Origin: an uncultured Alphaproteobacteria bacterium
GTDB taxonomy: Bacteria; Pseudomonadota; Alphaproteobacteria; HIMB59; GCA-002718135
NCBI GenBank assembly: GCA_902614375.1
Contig: CACMKZ010000006.1
Location: forward strand, 42,677-106,676
Length of the DNA stretch: 64,000 nt
Direction: 5' to 3'
Shown here: positions 1 through 8,112 of the stretch, one piece after another
Layout: every line of letters starts with the position of its first letter
How positions within the stretch are numbered: position 1 is the first letter of the stretch
Position numbers and translations under genes: made by a program
The notes under the pieces: generated by a model
What the model saw: the letters and a program-made list of their open reading frames with translations, nothing else
The model's database searches: none
What the model was told of the DNA's origin: nothing

Positions 1-727
1 CTTCTATTCTATCAATTAAATTTGGACATCCAGGTGAAATATTAAAATCTTTTCCTGCTTCCCAAATAGTTTCCCAAAGTTTTTTTCCTAAACTAAAACC
101 TTTAAGGTAAATCTCAAAACCATCTTGTTTGCTATATCCTGATCTTGCAATTATCTGTTTTGTTCCTTCAAATTCAAAAAAAGAAAAATGAAAGAATTTT
201 AATTTTTTAATTTTTTCTCCAAATATTGATGACATTAATTTTTCAGATTTTGGACCTTGAATTGCTAAGGGATAAATATCTGGCTCTATAATATCAACTT
301 TAAAATTTCTTCCTACAGCCAATCCTTTTGCCCAAAGAAGTACATCTGAATCTGCAACTGATAGCCAATATTTATTTTCACTTAATTTTAAAAGTACAGG
401 ATCATTTATCATCCCTGCATTTTCATCTATCATTGGATAATAGTAACATTTACCAATAGGCATATCTTTTATTGACCTTGGAGACATGAGTTGTATTAAT
501 TCTGTAGCATCTTCTCCTATTATTTGAACCTGTCGTTGACATGAAACATCCCAAATTTGAGTATTTTTAGATAAGTGCCAATAATCTTCTTCAACTGTTG
601 CTTTATATGATTTTGGAAGAAGCATATGATTAACTACAGTAAAACCACTTACACCAGCCTCAATTACTTTCTCGGTATAGGGAGTCCTCCTAATGCGTCT
701 AGACATGTTTAATCCTGAATTACTCAT
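1..727 (-). CDS. dmdA: DMSP demethylase DmdA-like aminomethyltransferase (partial, 3' end outside window)
   Basis: The first 242 codons of a GcvT-fold, folate-dependent methyltransferase. The N-terminus (SRRIRRTPYTEKVIEAGVSG, then a NHMLLP motif and EEDYWHL) follows the pattern I recall for marine DmdA, which moves a methyl group from dimethylsulfoniopropionate to tetrahydrofolate in the cytoplasm. Further DmdA/GcvT-like blocks are WDVSCQRQV, NDPVLLKLS, ADSDVLLWAKGLA and IQGPKSEKL. Two starts are possible, ATG 727 and ATG 706. The upstream gene's stop codon lies one base before 727, which favours 727 with translational coupling. It is the last visible gene of a leftward run that holds another GcvT-family protein and a homocysteine methyltransferase. 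The C-terminal half is missing, so a related non-DmdA demethylase cannot be excluded. Confidence 0.8.
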   Translation of the reverse strand, partial: MSNSGLNMSRRIRRTPYTEKVIEAGVSGFTVVNHMLLPKSYKATVEEDYWHLSKNTQIWDVSCQRQVQIIGEDATELIQLMSPRSIKDMPIGKCYYYPMIDENAGMINDPVLLKLSENKYWLSVADSDVLLWAKGLAVGRNFKVDIIEPDIYPLAIQGPKSEKLMSSIFGEKIKKLKFFHFSFFEFEGTKQIIARSGYSKQDGFEIYLKGFSLGKKLWETIWEAGKDFNISPGCPNLIDRIE

Positions 728-728
728 T

Positions 729-1064
729 TTATTTAGACCACCATATTGAGTATCCATTTGGAGAAACAATTAAAGGTATGTGATATTTTTTAAGAGGATC
801 TTTCATTTTAAATTTAACACTGATTGAATTAATTATTTCACTAGTATTTCTAAAATATTTACCAGAATTAATTATCATTTCATAATCACTTTCACAATCT
901 TCTTTCGTTAATTCAAATTCTTTAAGCATTCTTCCAGAACTATCTGTTTTATCTTCTAGAAATACAACTTTGTTATTATTATTTACTTTATAAATAACAA
1001 TTTCTACATCATTCGCATGCGTACCATCTATTGAGTTTAGTAAATGTGTAGAAAAAATTGCCAT
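729..1064 (-). CDS. 5-hydroxyisourate hydrolase / transthyretin-like protein, divergent C-terminus
   Basis: A 111-residue protein, the usual length for HIUase (transthyretin-related protein), which hydrolyses 5-hydroxyisourate in urate breakdown. The N-terminal STHLLN motif carries His7, the DSSGR segment gives Arg45, and KKYHIPLIVSPNGYS gives His95; these match the three catalytic positions of the family. However, the invariant C-terminal YRGS/T tetrapeptide is replaced by WWSK, so the canonical reaction is doubtful. It lies 3 bases after the ThDP enzyme gene and 1 base before dmdA, so it is in the same transcript. No urate oxidase, OHCU decarboxylase or allantoinase is visible. The fold assignment is sound; the substrate is unknown. 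Confidence 0.75.
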   Translation of the reverse strand: MAIFSTHLLNSIDGTHANDVEIVIYKVNNNNKVVFLEDKTDSSGRMLKEFELTKEDCESDYEMIINSGKYFRNTSEIINSISVKFKMKDPLKKYHIPLIVSPNGYSIWWSK

Positions 1065-1067
1065 AAC

Positions 1068-2810
1068 CTACTCTATAGACGCTTTATCTCTTTTATCACT
1101 AACTGCAGCAACTATTGGACTAATAACACCTTTAGCCTTAACATTTACACATGCAGTTTTACCACTTTCTAACGCTCTTTTTAAAGCGGGGCCTAAATCT
1201 TCTCTTTTAGTAACTAATTCTCCATGTCCTCCAAAACCCTCAAAAATTGAATGAAATGGAATATCTCTAAAATCAGTTGCAAAGTGTTTCCCACTTTCAA
1301 ATAACCTTTCTTGTTGTTGAGAAATACAGTCAAGACCTCCATTGTTATCGATAACTACAACAATAGGTTTTTTTTCTTGAAATGCAGCTTCAATTGATAA
1401 TCCGCCAGATAAAAATGCACCATCTCCACTTATTAAAACAACATTAGATTTAGGATTAAGATTTTTCGCTGATACTGCAAAAGGAACTCCAACACCTAAC
1501 ATACTAAAAGTACCTGGATGTAATATTCCTCCAAGTTTTTTACCTTTTGATCCAGCAATATTAATTGCAATCTCAGACCAGAAATGTGTGTTTCCACCAT
1601 CAATAACTAACCAATCATTTTCAGTTAATACTTCTTGAACATCTAAAGCTAACTGAAGAGGATGAATTTTTCCACCTTCTTTTTTAGCCTCTTCAGTTTC
1701 TTTATTTAAATCATCTAATGTTTTATCAATCCAATTTTTTTTCTCTTTTTTATTCTTATCAAACCATTCATTATTTAATTTCCATTTACTATTTTTCTTT
1801 AATTCTAGGAGTTTATCCAAAAAGACTCCAGGGTCACAAAGTAAATTAATATCTGCAGCTCTATTTAATTCTATTTCTTCATGTGATCCATTAATACAAA
1901 CAAGCTTTGTGCTTTTTGGAAAAAGTGGAGGATTACCAAAATTCATTTGATTATCAAGACGTGCACCAATCATAAGAACCAAATCTGATTCATTGAGAGC
2001 CATTTTTGATGGGGGGTATTGATGAATATCTGCAAGACCCATATATGTATCTGCCTCTTCACCTAAAAGTTTTTGGTGATATGGTATATTAAATATTGGA
2101 ATATTTAATTCAAACCCAGCTTGCTCTAATTTTTGTTCCGCACTAGACCACCAAACTCCATGCCCTCCTATAAAAACAGGTTTTTGTGCACTAATTGCTA
2201 GATCAAATATTTCATTTAAACTCTCAGGATCAGGCCAAGCTTTTGCTAAAGGTTTCTTTTGATGAGTAAAAGGTCTTTCTTCTAAACCTGCATCATCTGC
2301 AAATGATGAAAACATTATATCTACTGGTACACTTAAATGTACTGCACCAGGATAGCCATTTGTTGCAATTCTATATGCTTTATCTACGAACTCTCTTATT
2401 CTGGTGCCATCTGTTATACTTGCACTGTATTTTGTTAACGGTGCTGCAATAGATACATCATCTATTTCCTTAAAACCGCCTGCTCCTTGTCTTTTTAAAC
2501 TACTTGATCCAGTTATAAAAATAACAGGTGATCTTTCACCCCAAGCTTCCATCATTGAGGGTACTGCATTTGCAAAACCTTCGGGCCCCACAATACAAAC
2601 GGATGGTTTTCTTGATATTCTGGTATGACCATCAGCTAAATGACCAGCAATTTGTTCATGAGGACAATTAATTACATTAATTTGACACTCCATAAATCCT
2701 TCAAGTGCCGGATTACAAAAACCTCCAGAAAGTGTAAAAACATTATCAATACCTTTGTCTCTAAGAGCTCTTGCAACTAATGCCCCACCTCTAATCTTTT
2801 TATCTCCCAT
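1068..2810 (-). CDS. thiamine diphosphate-dependent enzyme, acetolactate synthase-like
   Basis: A 580-residue ThDP enzyme with the three-domain layout of the acetolactate synthase / oxalyl-CoA decarboxylase / 2-hydroxyacyl-CoA lyase superfamily. The PYR domain carries the catalytic glutamate (CPHEQIAGHLADG, Glu52). The PP domain has the Mg-ThDP motif GDGAFLSGG (near 459) ending in IDNNGG. The central domain (about 190-330) is the usual DHS-like fold. Having the catalytic Glu argues against glyoxylate carboligase, which has Val there. No regulatory small subunit gene is next to it, so anabolic IlvB is unlikely. The gene follows the alpha-hydroxyacid oxidase by 1 base, suggesting it acts on the 2-oxo acid that enzyme makes. 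The exact reaction cannot be stated. Confidence 0.85.
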   Translation of the reverse strand: MGDKKIRGGALVARALRDKGIDNVFTLSGGFCNPALEGFMECQINVINCPHEQIAGHLADGHTRISRKPSVCIVGPEGFANAVPSMMEAWGERSPVIFITGSSSLKRQGAGGFKEIDDVSIAAPLTKYSASITDGTRIREFVDKAYRIATNGYPGAVHLSVPVDIMFSSFADDAGLEERPFTHQKKPLAKAWPDPESLNEIFDLAISAQKPVFIGGHGVWWSSAEQKLEQAGFELNIPIFNIPYHQKLLGEEADTYMGLADIHQYPPSKMALNESDLVLMIGARLDNQMNFGNPPLFPKSTKLVCINGSHEEIELNRAADINLLCDPGVFLDKLLELKKNSKWKLNNEWFDKNKKEKKNWIDKTLDDLNKETEEAKKEGGKIHPLQLALDVQEVLTENDWLVIDGGNTHFWSEIAINIAGSKGKKLGGILHPGTFSMLGVGVPFAVSAKNLNPKSNVVLISGDGAFLSGGLSIEAAFQEKKPIVVVIDNNGGLDCISQQQERLFESGKHFATDFRDIPFHSIFEGFGGHGELVTKREDLGPALKRALESGKTACVNVKAKGVISPIVAAVSDKRDKASIE

Positions 2811-2811
2811 C

Positions 2812-3975
2812 TTAGTACTTTATATCCTTAAAAAATTTCTCTGCTATAATTTTTTTATCAACTTCATTTATATCGGTTAATCCCACTAAGCCAAGATTTG
2901 TACTTAACTCTTCTTTAATTAGGTTAATGATTCTTCTAAGACCTCTTGCACCATCTGCTCCAATAGCATACATTAAAGGTCTGCCAAACATAACGAAGTT
3001 AGCTCCCAGAGCTAATGCTCGTAAAATATCACTACCACTTCTAATGCCACTATCAAAAAGTATTGGAAAATCGTCTCCCAAAGCTTTTCGTATTAATGGC
3101 AAAGCATTAATAGAAGCAGTAGCACTATCTAATTGCCTTCCACCATGATTTGATACTTGAATTGCATCAGCACCAGCCTCTTTAATTTTCATAGCATCTT
3201 CAGAATTCATTACTCCTTTGATTATTAATTTTCCTTTCCAAGCCTCTCGAACCCTTTTTAGAGTATTCCAATCAGTTGCTCCTCTACTTTCTTTTCGTCT
3301 AAAAATTTGATCACCACTTTTAGAGGTAACATAATTCATTGGTTGTGGAGCGCCTTTAAACAAAGTTGTTAAACTCCATTGAGGATGTAGTGCAAAATCT
3401 AAAAATTGTTTTGGGCCAATTTTAAATGGATAACCAAAGCCATTTCTATCATCTCTAGCTCTTCTTGAAAGAATTGGAACATCAACAGTGAGGATCAAAA
3501 CCTTGTATCCAATACTTTCTGCTCTTTTTAATAATTCCATAATAAATTCTTCACTTTGAAAAATATATATTTGCATCCACGAATGACCTTCTGAAAAAGT
3601 AAACATATCTTCTAACGTTGTACTAGAAGCCATTGAAACACATGTTGGAATATTATTATACGCACTTTCTTTTGCTATCATTTTATCTGCATCAGGCCAT
3701 GAAAGATTTGTCATTCCCATTGGTGCAAATCCAAATGGATAATCAAAATGAAAATCAAATATTTTTTTACTTAAATTTCTATTCTCAACATTTCTAAAAA
3801 CCTTAGGCTCAAGTCTAATTTGATCTAATGCTGTACTATTAATTTCTGCAAGTTTGTCATCTCCTGATGCTCCATCAATAAAGTCAAACACTAATTTTGG
3901 TAATCTTTTTTTAGATAATCTTATTGCATCATCAATTGTGTGAATTTTTGTGCTAGGTTTAATGAGATCATTCAT
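2812..3975 (-). CDS. FMN-dependent alpha-hydroxyacid oxidase/dehydrogenase (LldD/GOX family)
   Basis: A 387-residue TIM-barrel flavoprotein that oxidises an L-2-hydroxy acid (lactate, glycolate, mandelate or similar) to the 2-oxo acid. Family blocks in order: LPKLVFDFIDGASGDD near the N-terminus, FAPMGMTNLSWPDADK, the MQIYIF strand, LILTVDVPILSRRARDDRNG, IIKGVMNSEDA, the active-site SNHGGRQLD (His near 276, followed by the substrate-binding Arg), LFDSGIRSG and FVMFGRPLMYA. There is no signal peptide or cytochrome domain, so it is a soluble or membrane-associated cytoplasmic enzyme. It is coupled to the ThDP enzyme gene (1 base apart). Lactate is the default guess; the operon context does not confirm it. 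Confidence 0.9.
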   Translation of the reverse strand: MNDLIKPSTKIHTIDDAIRLSKKRLPKLVFDFIDGASGDDKLAEINSTALDQIRLEPKVFRNVENRNLSKKIFDFHFDYPFGFAPMGMTNLSWPDADKMIAKESAYNNIPTCVSMASSTTLEDMFTFSEGHSWMQIYIFQSEEFIMELLKRAESIGYKVLILTVDVPILSRRARDDRNGFGYPFKIGPKQFLDFALHPQWSLTTLFKGAPQPMNYVTSKSGDQIFRRKESRGATDWNTLKRVREAWKGKLIIKGVMNSEDAMKIKEAGADAIQVSNHGGRQLDSATASINALPLIRKALGDDFPILFDSGIRSGSDILRALALGANFVMFGRPLMYAIGADGARGLRRIINLIKEELSTNLGLVGLTDINEVDKKIIAEKFFKDIKY

Positions 3976-4023
3976 TTTAATATTTGTATTCTAATATAAT
4001 TTATAATTCTATTACAAAATATA

Positions 4024-5253
4024 TTAGTTTTTTGAAATACCCTTCCAAGGTATAGGGCTAGAAGGAATATTTTCTTTTAAACCTCTTTGTATTTCTCCTT
4101 TCTCATCATACATTGGTAAAGTACATATTTCACCTTTTTGTAAAGTACCATCATCGCATCTAACATCTACTATTGTATCTGGTCCAAATTCTGCTTTATC
4201 CATATGAACTATAGCAACACCACAAACTTGAAATGGCGACCATGTACTTGAAGTTACAATTCCAACTTTTTTATTATTAATAGAAATTTCAGAATCAACC
4301 AATGCAAAACTATTTTCCACTCTCATACCCCATGTTAAACAATCTTTGCTTGCATTTAGTAAATAATCTCTTCCAATAAAATCTCCCTTATTAAAATCTA
4401 TAAATTTTCCTAATCCAACAGCAAATGGAGATCTGTCTCTTGTAAAATCTCTCCCTGCAGATAAGAGACCTGCCTCAATTCTTCTACATCTAAACCCTGG
4501 AGAGGCTGTTAGGATCATTCCCATTTCTTCACCCTTACTGAGTATTAAGTCCCCAATTTTTTTGGAATTATTTTCTGGCCTTAAATAAATTTCCCAACCT
4601 AGTTCATTCGTAAACCCTGTTCTACTTATAATTACTTTTTCTGAAGCAATTGAAGTTTCAATCCAATCAAAGTAATTAAAATTATTTTTTAATGGTTGAT
4701 CAATTAGTTTCTCTAACAGTTTTAGAGATTTAGGTCCTTGTATTTGACTTACCCAAACATTTGGATCTTTAATTTCAACATCTAAATTTTTCGAATGAGC
4801 TTTGTACCAACTGTATAAATGTCCATCACCTTGTGCAAACCAAAATTTATTTTTTTCTAGTCTTAATAATAATCCATCTGAAATCATTCCTCCATCATGA
4901 TAACAAGCAAATTGATAAGAACATCGTCCTATTTTTACTTTTGAAATATCTCTAGGAAATATTTGTTGAAGTAAATTTTCAGCATCCGGACCAGAAATTT
5001 CGTATGGATGCTCGCCCGTATGTCTTAAAATTATTTCTTGTCTAGCTTTCCAATACATTTCATCTGCTGTAGCATGAGATAATTTTTCAAGTGTAAATCT
5101 TCCATCGGCGTAGTTAGTATATTCTGGGTTGAGTGGTAACTCTTGATAAGTGAGAGGATGTATTTTCATGGGCCTAGCCAAATCCAAAGATCTACCAGTT
5201 TCCTTAATAACTGGCTTAACGACAAATCTGTAATTACTAACTAAATCTCCCAT
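4024..5253 (-). CDS. GcvT-family (aminomethyltransferase-like) tetrahydrofolate-dependent protein
   Basis: A 409-residue protein with the GCV_T domain (about 60-305: ILRHTGEHPYEISGPDAENL, ISDGLLLRLEKNKFWF, IQGPKSLKL, SRTGFTNELGWEIYLRPEN, FRCRRIEAGLLSAGRDF) and the C-terminal barrel (about 310-400, with IGRDYLL and VGIVTSSTWSP). The family binds folate and accepts one-carbon units from glycine, sarcosine, dimethylglycine or DMSP. It is longer at the N-terminus than GcvT (about 365) and is not in a gcvTHP operon, so it is probably a demethylase of a specific methylated substrate rather than glycine cleavage T protein. It lies 41 bases after the homocysteine methyltransferase gene. The substrate is unknown. 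Confidence 0.85.
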   Translation of the reverse strand: MGDLVSNYRFVVKPVIKETGRSLDLARPMKIHPLTYQELPLNPEYTNYADGRFTLEKLSHATADEMYWKARQEIILRHTGEHPYEISGPDAENLLQQIFPRDISKVKIGRCSYQFACYHDGGMISDGLLLRLEKNKFWFAQGDGHLYSWYKAHSKNLDVEIKDPNVWVSQIQGPKSLKLLEKLIDQPLKNNFNYFDWIETSIASEKVIISRTGFTNELGWEIYLRPENNSKKIGDLILSKGEEMGMILTASPGFRCRRIEAGLLSAGRDFTRDRSPFAVGLGKFIDFNKGDFIGRDYLLNASKDCLTWGMRVENSFALVDSEISINNKKVGIVTSSTWSPFQVCGVAIVHMDKAEFGPDTIVDVRCDDGTLQKGEICTLPMYDEKGEIQRGLKENIPSSPIPWKGISKN

Positions 5254-5294
5254 AAAATTTATTCAACTTATCACAAAATAATGAAAAAAAAATT

Positions 5295-6218
5295 TTAAAA
5301 TAAATTCTTAATAGCTTCAATATGTCGTGGCTTCACTTCACAGCATCCACCAACTAGAGTAACACCTTTATTTAAAGATTTTAAAACAAACTTTTTATAT
5401 TTATCTTCTCCAAATTCTTCATTTCGAGTTCCAAGTAACTCAACGGGATCAATATAATCATAATGTCCTTCAAAGCCCTCTGAATTAAATTTTTCTTTAT
5501 TACTAGTAGGCAGTTCTTTAAATAAATTCATTTTATAGCCAAAAGGAAGCTTTTGTTTATTAAATATAGGAATACTCAAATTAACAATTTCAGGCGATAC
5601 ACAGGCTGATACTATGCCGCAACAATTAAATTTTTGAATAGTTTTAAAAAGTTCATCAAGACTTTCTCCAGATGGTAATTTTCCATCATAACGTAAGTGT
5701 ACACCTACAAGAACTTGTTTATTAAATTCTTTTGAAGCTTCTAGAGCAATTTTTATTTCTTTGATGGAACACAAAACATCTAAGTAAAATATATCGACAT
5801 AATCATTTAATATTTTTGCAATTTCATGAAAATAATTAAACATTGTTTCATCAGTTTCAAAATGTATTGGGGAATATGTATTACCTTGATTTGGCAATGA
5901 GCCCGCAACAATAACTTTTTTATCACTTTCATTTTTTGCTTTTAATGCTAGTGATCCAGCAGATCTTATTCCAAATTCAAATTTATCAAGTAAATTATAT
6001 TTTTTTAATAGCCTCCTTCTAACACTAAAATTTGAAGTGACTATTAATTGTGATCCAGCATTTATAAAATTTTTATGCATTTCTAAGACCATTTGGTGAT
6101 TATTTTCATTTAATAAAGCTTGTGCTGACCAAAGATCGCCTGTTGTCTCTAAACCCATCTCCATTAAAGTTTGACCGGAACCTCCATCAAAGAGGTATTT
6201 CTTATTTTTTAAAAACAT
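5295..6218 (-). CDS. homocysteine S-methyltransferase family protein (Pfam S-methyl_trans)
   Basis: A 307-residue zinc-dependent methyltransferase of the MmuM/BHMT/MetH-N family, which methylates homocysteine using S-methylmethionine, glycine betaine or a sulfonium compound. It starts with KYLFDGGSGQTLMEMGLE, the family's N-terminal motif. The zinc cysteines are seen in IVSACVSPE (near 205) and in VGGCCEVKPRHI (near 291-292). A stand-alone enzyme of this size resembles MmuM more than cobalamin-dependent MetH. With two GcvT/DmdA-type genes in the same run, it would let methyl groups from an imported methylated solute (DMSP, betaine or similar) go directly to methionine. Donor identity is inference. 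Confidence 0.88.
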   Translation of the reverse strand: MFLKNKKYLFDGGSGQTLMEMGLETTGDLWSAQALLNENNHQMVLEMHKNFINAGSQLIVTSNFSVRRRLLKKYNLLDKFEFGIRSAGSLALKAKNESDKKVIVAGSLPNQGNTYSPIHFETDETMFNYFHEIAKILNDYVDIFYLDVLCSIKEIKIALEASKEFNKQVLVGVHLRYDGKLPSGESLDELFKTIQKFNCCGIVSACVSPEIVNLSIPIFNKQKLPFGYKMNLFKELPTSNKEKFNSEGFEGHYDYIDPVELLGTRNEEFGEDKYKKFVLKSLNKGVTLVGGCCEVKPRHIEAIKNLF

Positions 6219-6244
6219 TTTTTTGGAAGATTAGCAGAAATAGT

Positions 6245-6266
6245 GTGGCGCATTTAAATGCGCCAC
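6245..6266. terminator. Perfect 22-base palindrome downstream of the binding-protein gene (hairpin, no U-tract)
   Basis: GTGGCGCA.TTTAAA.TGCGCCAC forms a self-complementary stem starting 16 bases past the stop codon of the leftward substrate-binding-protein gene and ending 27 bases before the next gene's start. No run of T follows on either strand, so full rho-independent termination is unlikely. A position between a binding-protein gene and its distal operon genes is typical of hairpins that block 3' exonucleases or attenuate transcription so that the binding protein is made in excess. Similar hairpins follow the two other binding-protein genes in this window. Confidence 0.65.
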
Positions 6267-6282
6267 AAAGAAAATTAATATT

Positions 6283-7911
6283 TTATGCAAACCACCAACG
6301 TTCAGAAAGTTTGTTACCGTCACTTTCCCAGTTACCAGCAACATCTTCACCGTGAGCAAGTTTTTTAGAACCAGCACCAACGTATTGGTTAAATGCATAA
6401 ACAATTGCACCACCATCGTAGTTACAAAGTGCTTGTGCTTCCCAGTACATTGATTTTCTTTTTTCTGCATCAAGTTCTGATCTAGCAGATCTAACAAGTT
6501 CATTGAAACGAACAGTTGAATCAGTTTGAACTAGATTACCCCATGCAGCTTCGTTCCACTCAGTGTCATCTGTGAATGCAGCAGACCACATCATATCCTC
6601 TGTAGGTCTTCCACCCCAAGAACTCATACTGAAACCTTTTGTGTTCCATACGTTACTCCAGTAACCATCTTCAGGCTCTTTTTTAACTCGAAGATCGATA
6701 CCACATTCTTGGGCAGATGCTGCAATCAAGTTTGTTGCATCTGTACATCCTGCATAAGGAACCTCTGAAGTACTAATTTCAATTGGTCCACTTACACCAG
6801 ATTTTTTCCAGTGATATGCAGCTTTATCAGCATCAAACTCTCTCTGCTCTAAAGCGCTATTGTGATATGGGTGAGCAGTAGAGATCGGATGATCATTACC
6901 AACAGTACCATATCCAAGCATAATCTTATCAACAATTTCCTGTCTTTTAATTGCAAACTTCATTGCCATACGTACATCAAAGTTATCAAACGGTGGAACG
7001 TTCAATCTCATTGGAGCTGTATAGTGAGCGTAACCAGAAGCTGCTGTAATTTCTACACTAGGATTTCTAGTCAATAGATTAGCAGTTCTAAGATCAACAC
7101 CATTCATCCAGTCAATTTCACCGTTTAATAATGCTGCTTGTCTAGTAGCAGGATCATTAATACCAATTACTTCAACTGAATCAAAGTGTGCAACACTATC
7201 ACCTTTGAAATAATTTGGATTTCTTTTTCCAAATTTTGCACCAACACCAGGATTGAATTCATCCATAATATATGGACCAGTTCCAATCGTTGATTGAGCA
7301 TCAACAACTCCATCTTTTGTTGGTTTAATCATAATATGATAGTCAGTAGTTATTGCAGGCCAATCGGCATTTGCACCTTTTAGCTTAAAAATAACTCTGT
7401 CATTTCCATCAGCAGAAACTGTCTCAATTTGAGATAACAGTCCGCCTGCTGCCGAAGCAGTATCTGGATTCATATGATACTGGTAGTTGAGCACAACATC
7501 TTCTGCTGTCATTGATTTACCATTATGGAATTCAACACCTTTGCGAAGATTATATACCCAAGTTTGAGCATCATCTGATTCAATTGACTCAGCAAGCTCT
7601 CCAACAATTGTGTGATCAGAATCAACAACAGTTAGACAGTTCTGATATGACCAAGCAGTAGCTTGCATAAATGAGCTCTGATAAGTTGCTGGATCAAGAG
7701 TATCAGTTGCATCTGCTGCACTATTACCCCATCTTAAATGTCCACCTTTTTTTGGTGTAGCTGCAACTGCTTTATCTGCTAATGATAATGCAATTGGAAG
7801 CGTGACCCCAGTAGCAAGGACAGACATCATAAACTGTCTTCTATCAATAAGCCCTTTTGTTAGCTTTGAAGACTGTTCTTCAATGTATTTGTCTATTTTC
7901 TTATTTTTCAT
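6283..7911 (-). CDS. ABC transporter substrate-binding protein, family 5 (DppA/OppA type), Tat-type signal
   Basis: A 542-residue periplasmic solute-binding protein. I place the start at ATG 7911 because GGGAGG lies six bases upstream; an in-frame ATG 32 codons earlier lacks a ribosome site and would spoil the signal. The N-terminus has a twin-arginine motif (DRRQFMMS) followed by a hydrophobic stretch ending in DKAVAA, so export by Tat is likely. SBP_bac_5 blocks are seen: TDTLDPATYQ, LAESIESDDAQTWVYNLRKG, VEFHNGKSMTAEDVVLNYQYH and GTGPYIMDEFNPG. Family members bind peptides, but also opines, glycosides and other solutes. The cognate permeases and ATPase are divergently transcribed from the other side of the 200-base intergenic region. 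Confidence 0.93.
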   Translation of the reverse strand: MKNKKIDKYIEEQSSKLTKGLIDRRQFMMSVLATGVTLPIALSLADKAVAATPKKGGHLRWGNSAADATDTLDPATYQSSFMQATAWSYQNCLTVVDSDHTIVGELAESIESDDAQTWVYNLRKGVEFHNGKSMTAEDVVLNYQYHMNPDTASAAGGLLSQIETVSADGNDRVIFKLKGANADWPAITTDYHIMIKPTKDGVVDAQSTIGTGPYIMDEFNPGVGAKFGKRNPNYFKGDSVAHFDSVEVIGINDPATRQAALLNGEIDWMNGVDLRTANLLTRNPSVEITAASGYAHYTAPMRLNVPPFDNFDVRMAMKFAIKRQEIVDKIMLGYGTVGNDHPISTAHPYHNSALEQREFDADKAAYHWKKSGVSGPIEISTSEVPYAGCTDATNLIAASAQECGIDLRVKKEPEDGYWSNVWNTKGFSMSSWGGRPTEDMMWSAAFTDDTEWNEAAWGNLVQTDSTVRFNELVRSARSELDAEKRKSMYWEAQALCNYDGGAIVYAFNQYVGAGSKKLAHGEDVAGNWESDGNKLSERWWFA

Positions 7912-8112
7912 TTGTCCTCCCTTATAATTGAACAAAAACCTAAGATTTTTGTTCATAATTTCTAGAAATTTAACAAAAAACAAACTTAAGTTAATATATA
8001 AAAACATATATAACGTTTTAATTCAACGTATAAATTATTAATTTTAGCTTACATGTTGACCTAATTTAGACAAAACTTTAAGAATTAAGATTGTATCTTT
8101 AAGGAGGGTAAT
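7912..8112. promoter_or_regulatory. Divergent promoter region between binding-protein operon and permease operon
   Basis: This 201-base AT-rich gap separates the leftward binding-protein gene from the rightward permease genes and must hold both promoters. For the rightward side, TTGACC (8056-8061) followed after 17 bases by TAAGAA (8079-8084) is a weak sigma-70-like pair placed just before the AAGGAGGG ribosome site (8101-8108). For the leftward side only the GGGAGG site at the gene start is clear. The -35/-10 assignment is tentative, and I see no obvious operator. Confidence 0.35.

Noticed and set aside
1068..2810. Glyoxylate carboligase or anabolic acetolactate synthase
   Set aside because: The catalytic Glu is present (Gcl has Val) and no IlvH small-subunit gene is adjacent, so only a general ThDP-enzyme call is justified.
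5254..5294. Glycine riboswitch before the GcvT-family gene
   Set aside because: The gap is only 41 bases, too short for the aptamer, and the gene is internal to an operon.
6219..6282. SAM riboswitch before the homocysteine methyltransferase gene
   Set aside because: The 64-base gap holds only the palindrome described above; no SAM aptamer elements fit.
6231..6503. Open frame overlapping the 3' end of the family-5 binding-protein gene
   Set aside because: It lies in another frame of a well-supported gene and reads as low-complexity hydrophobic sequence without homology.
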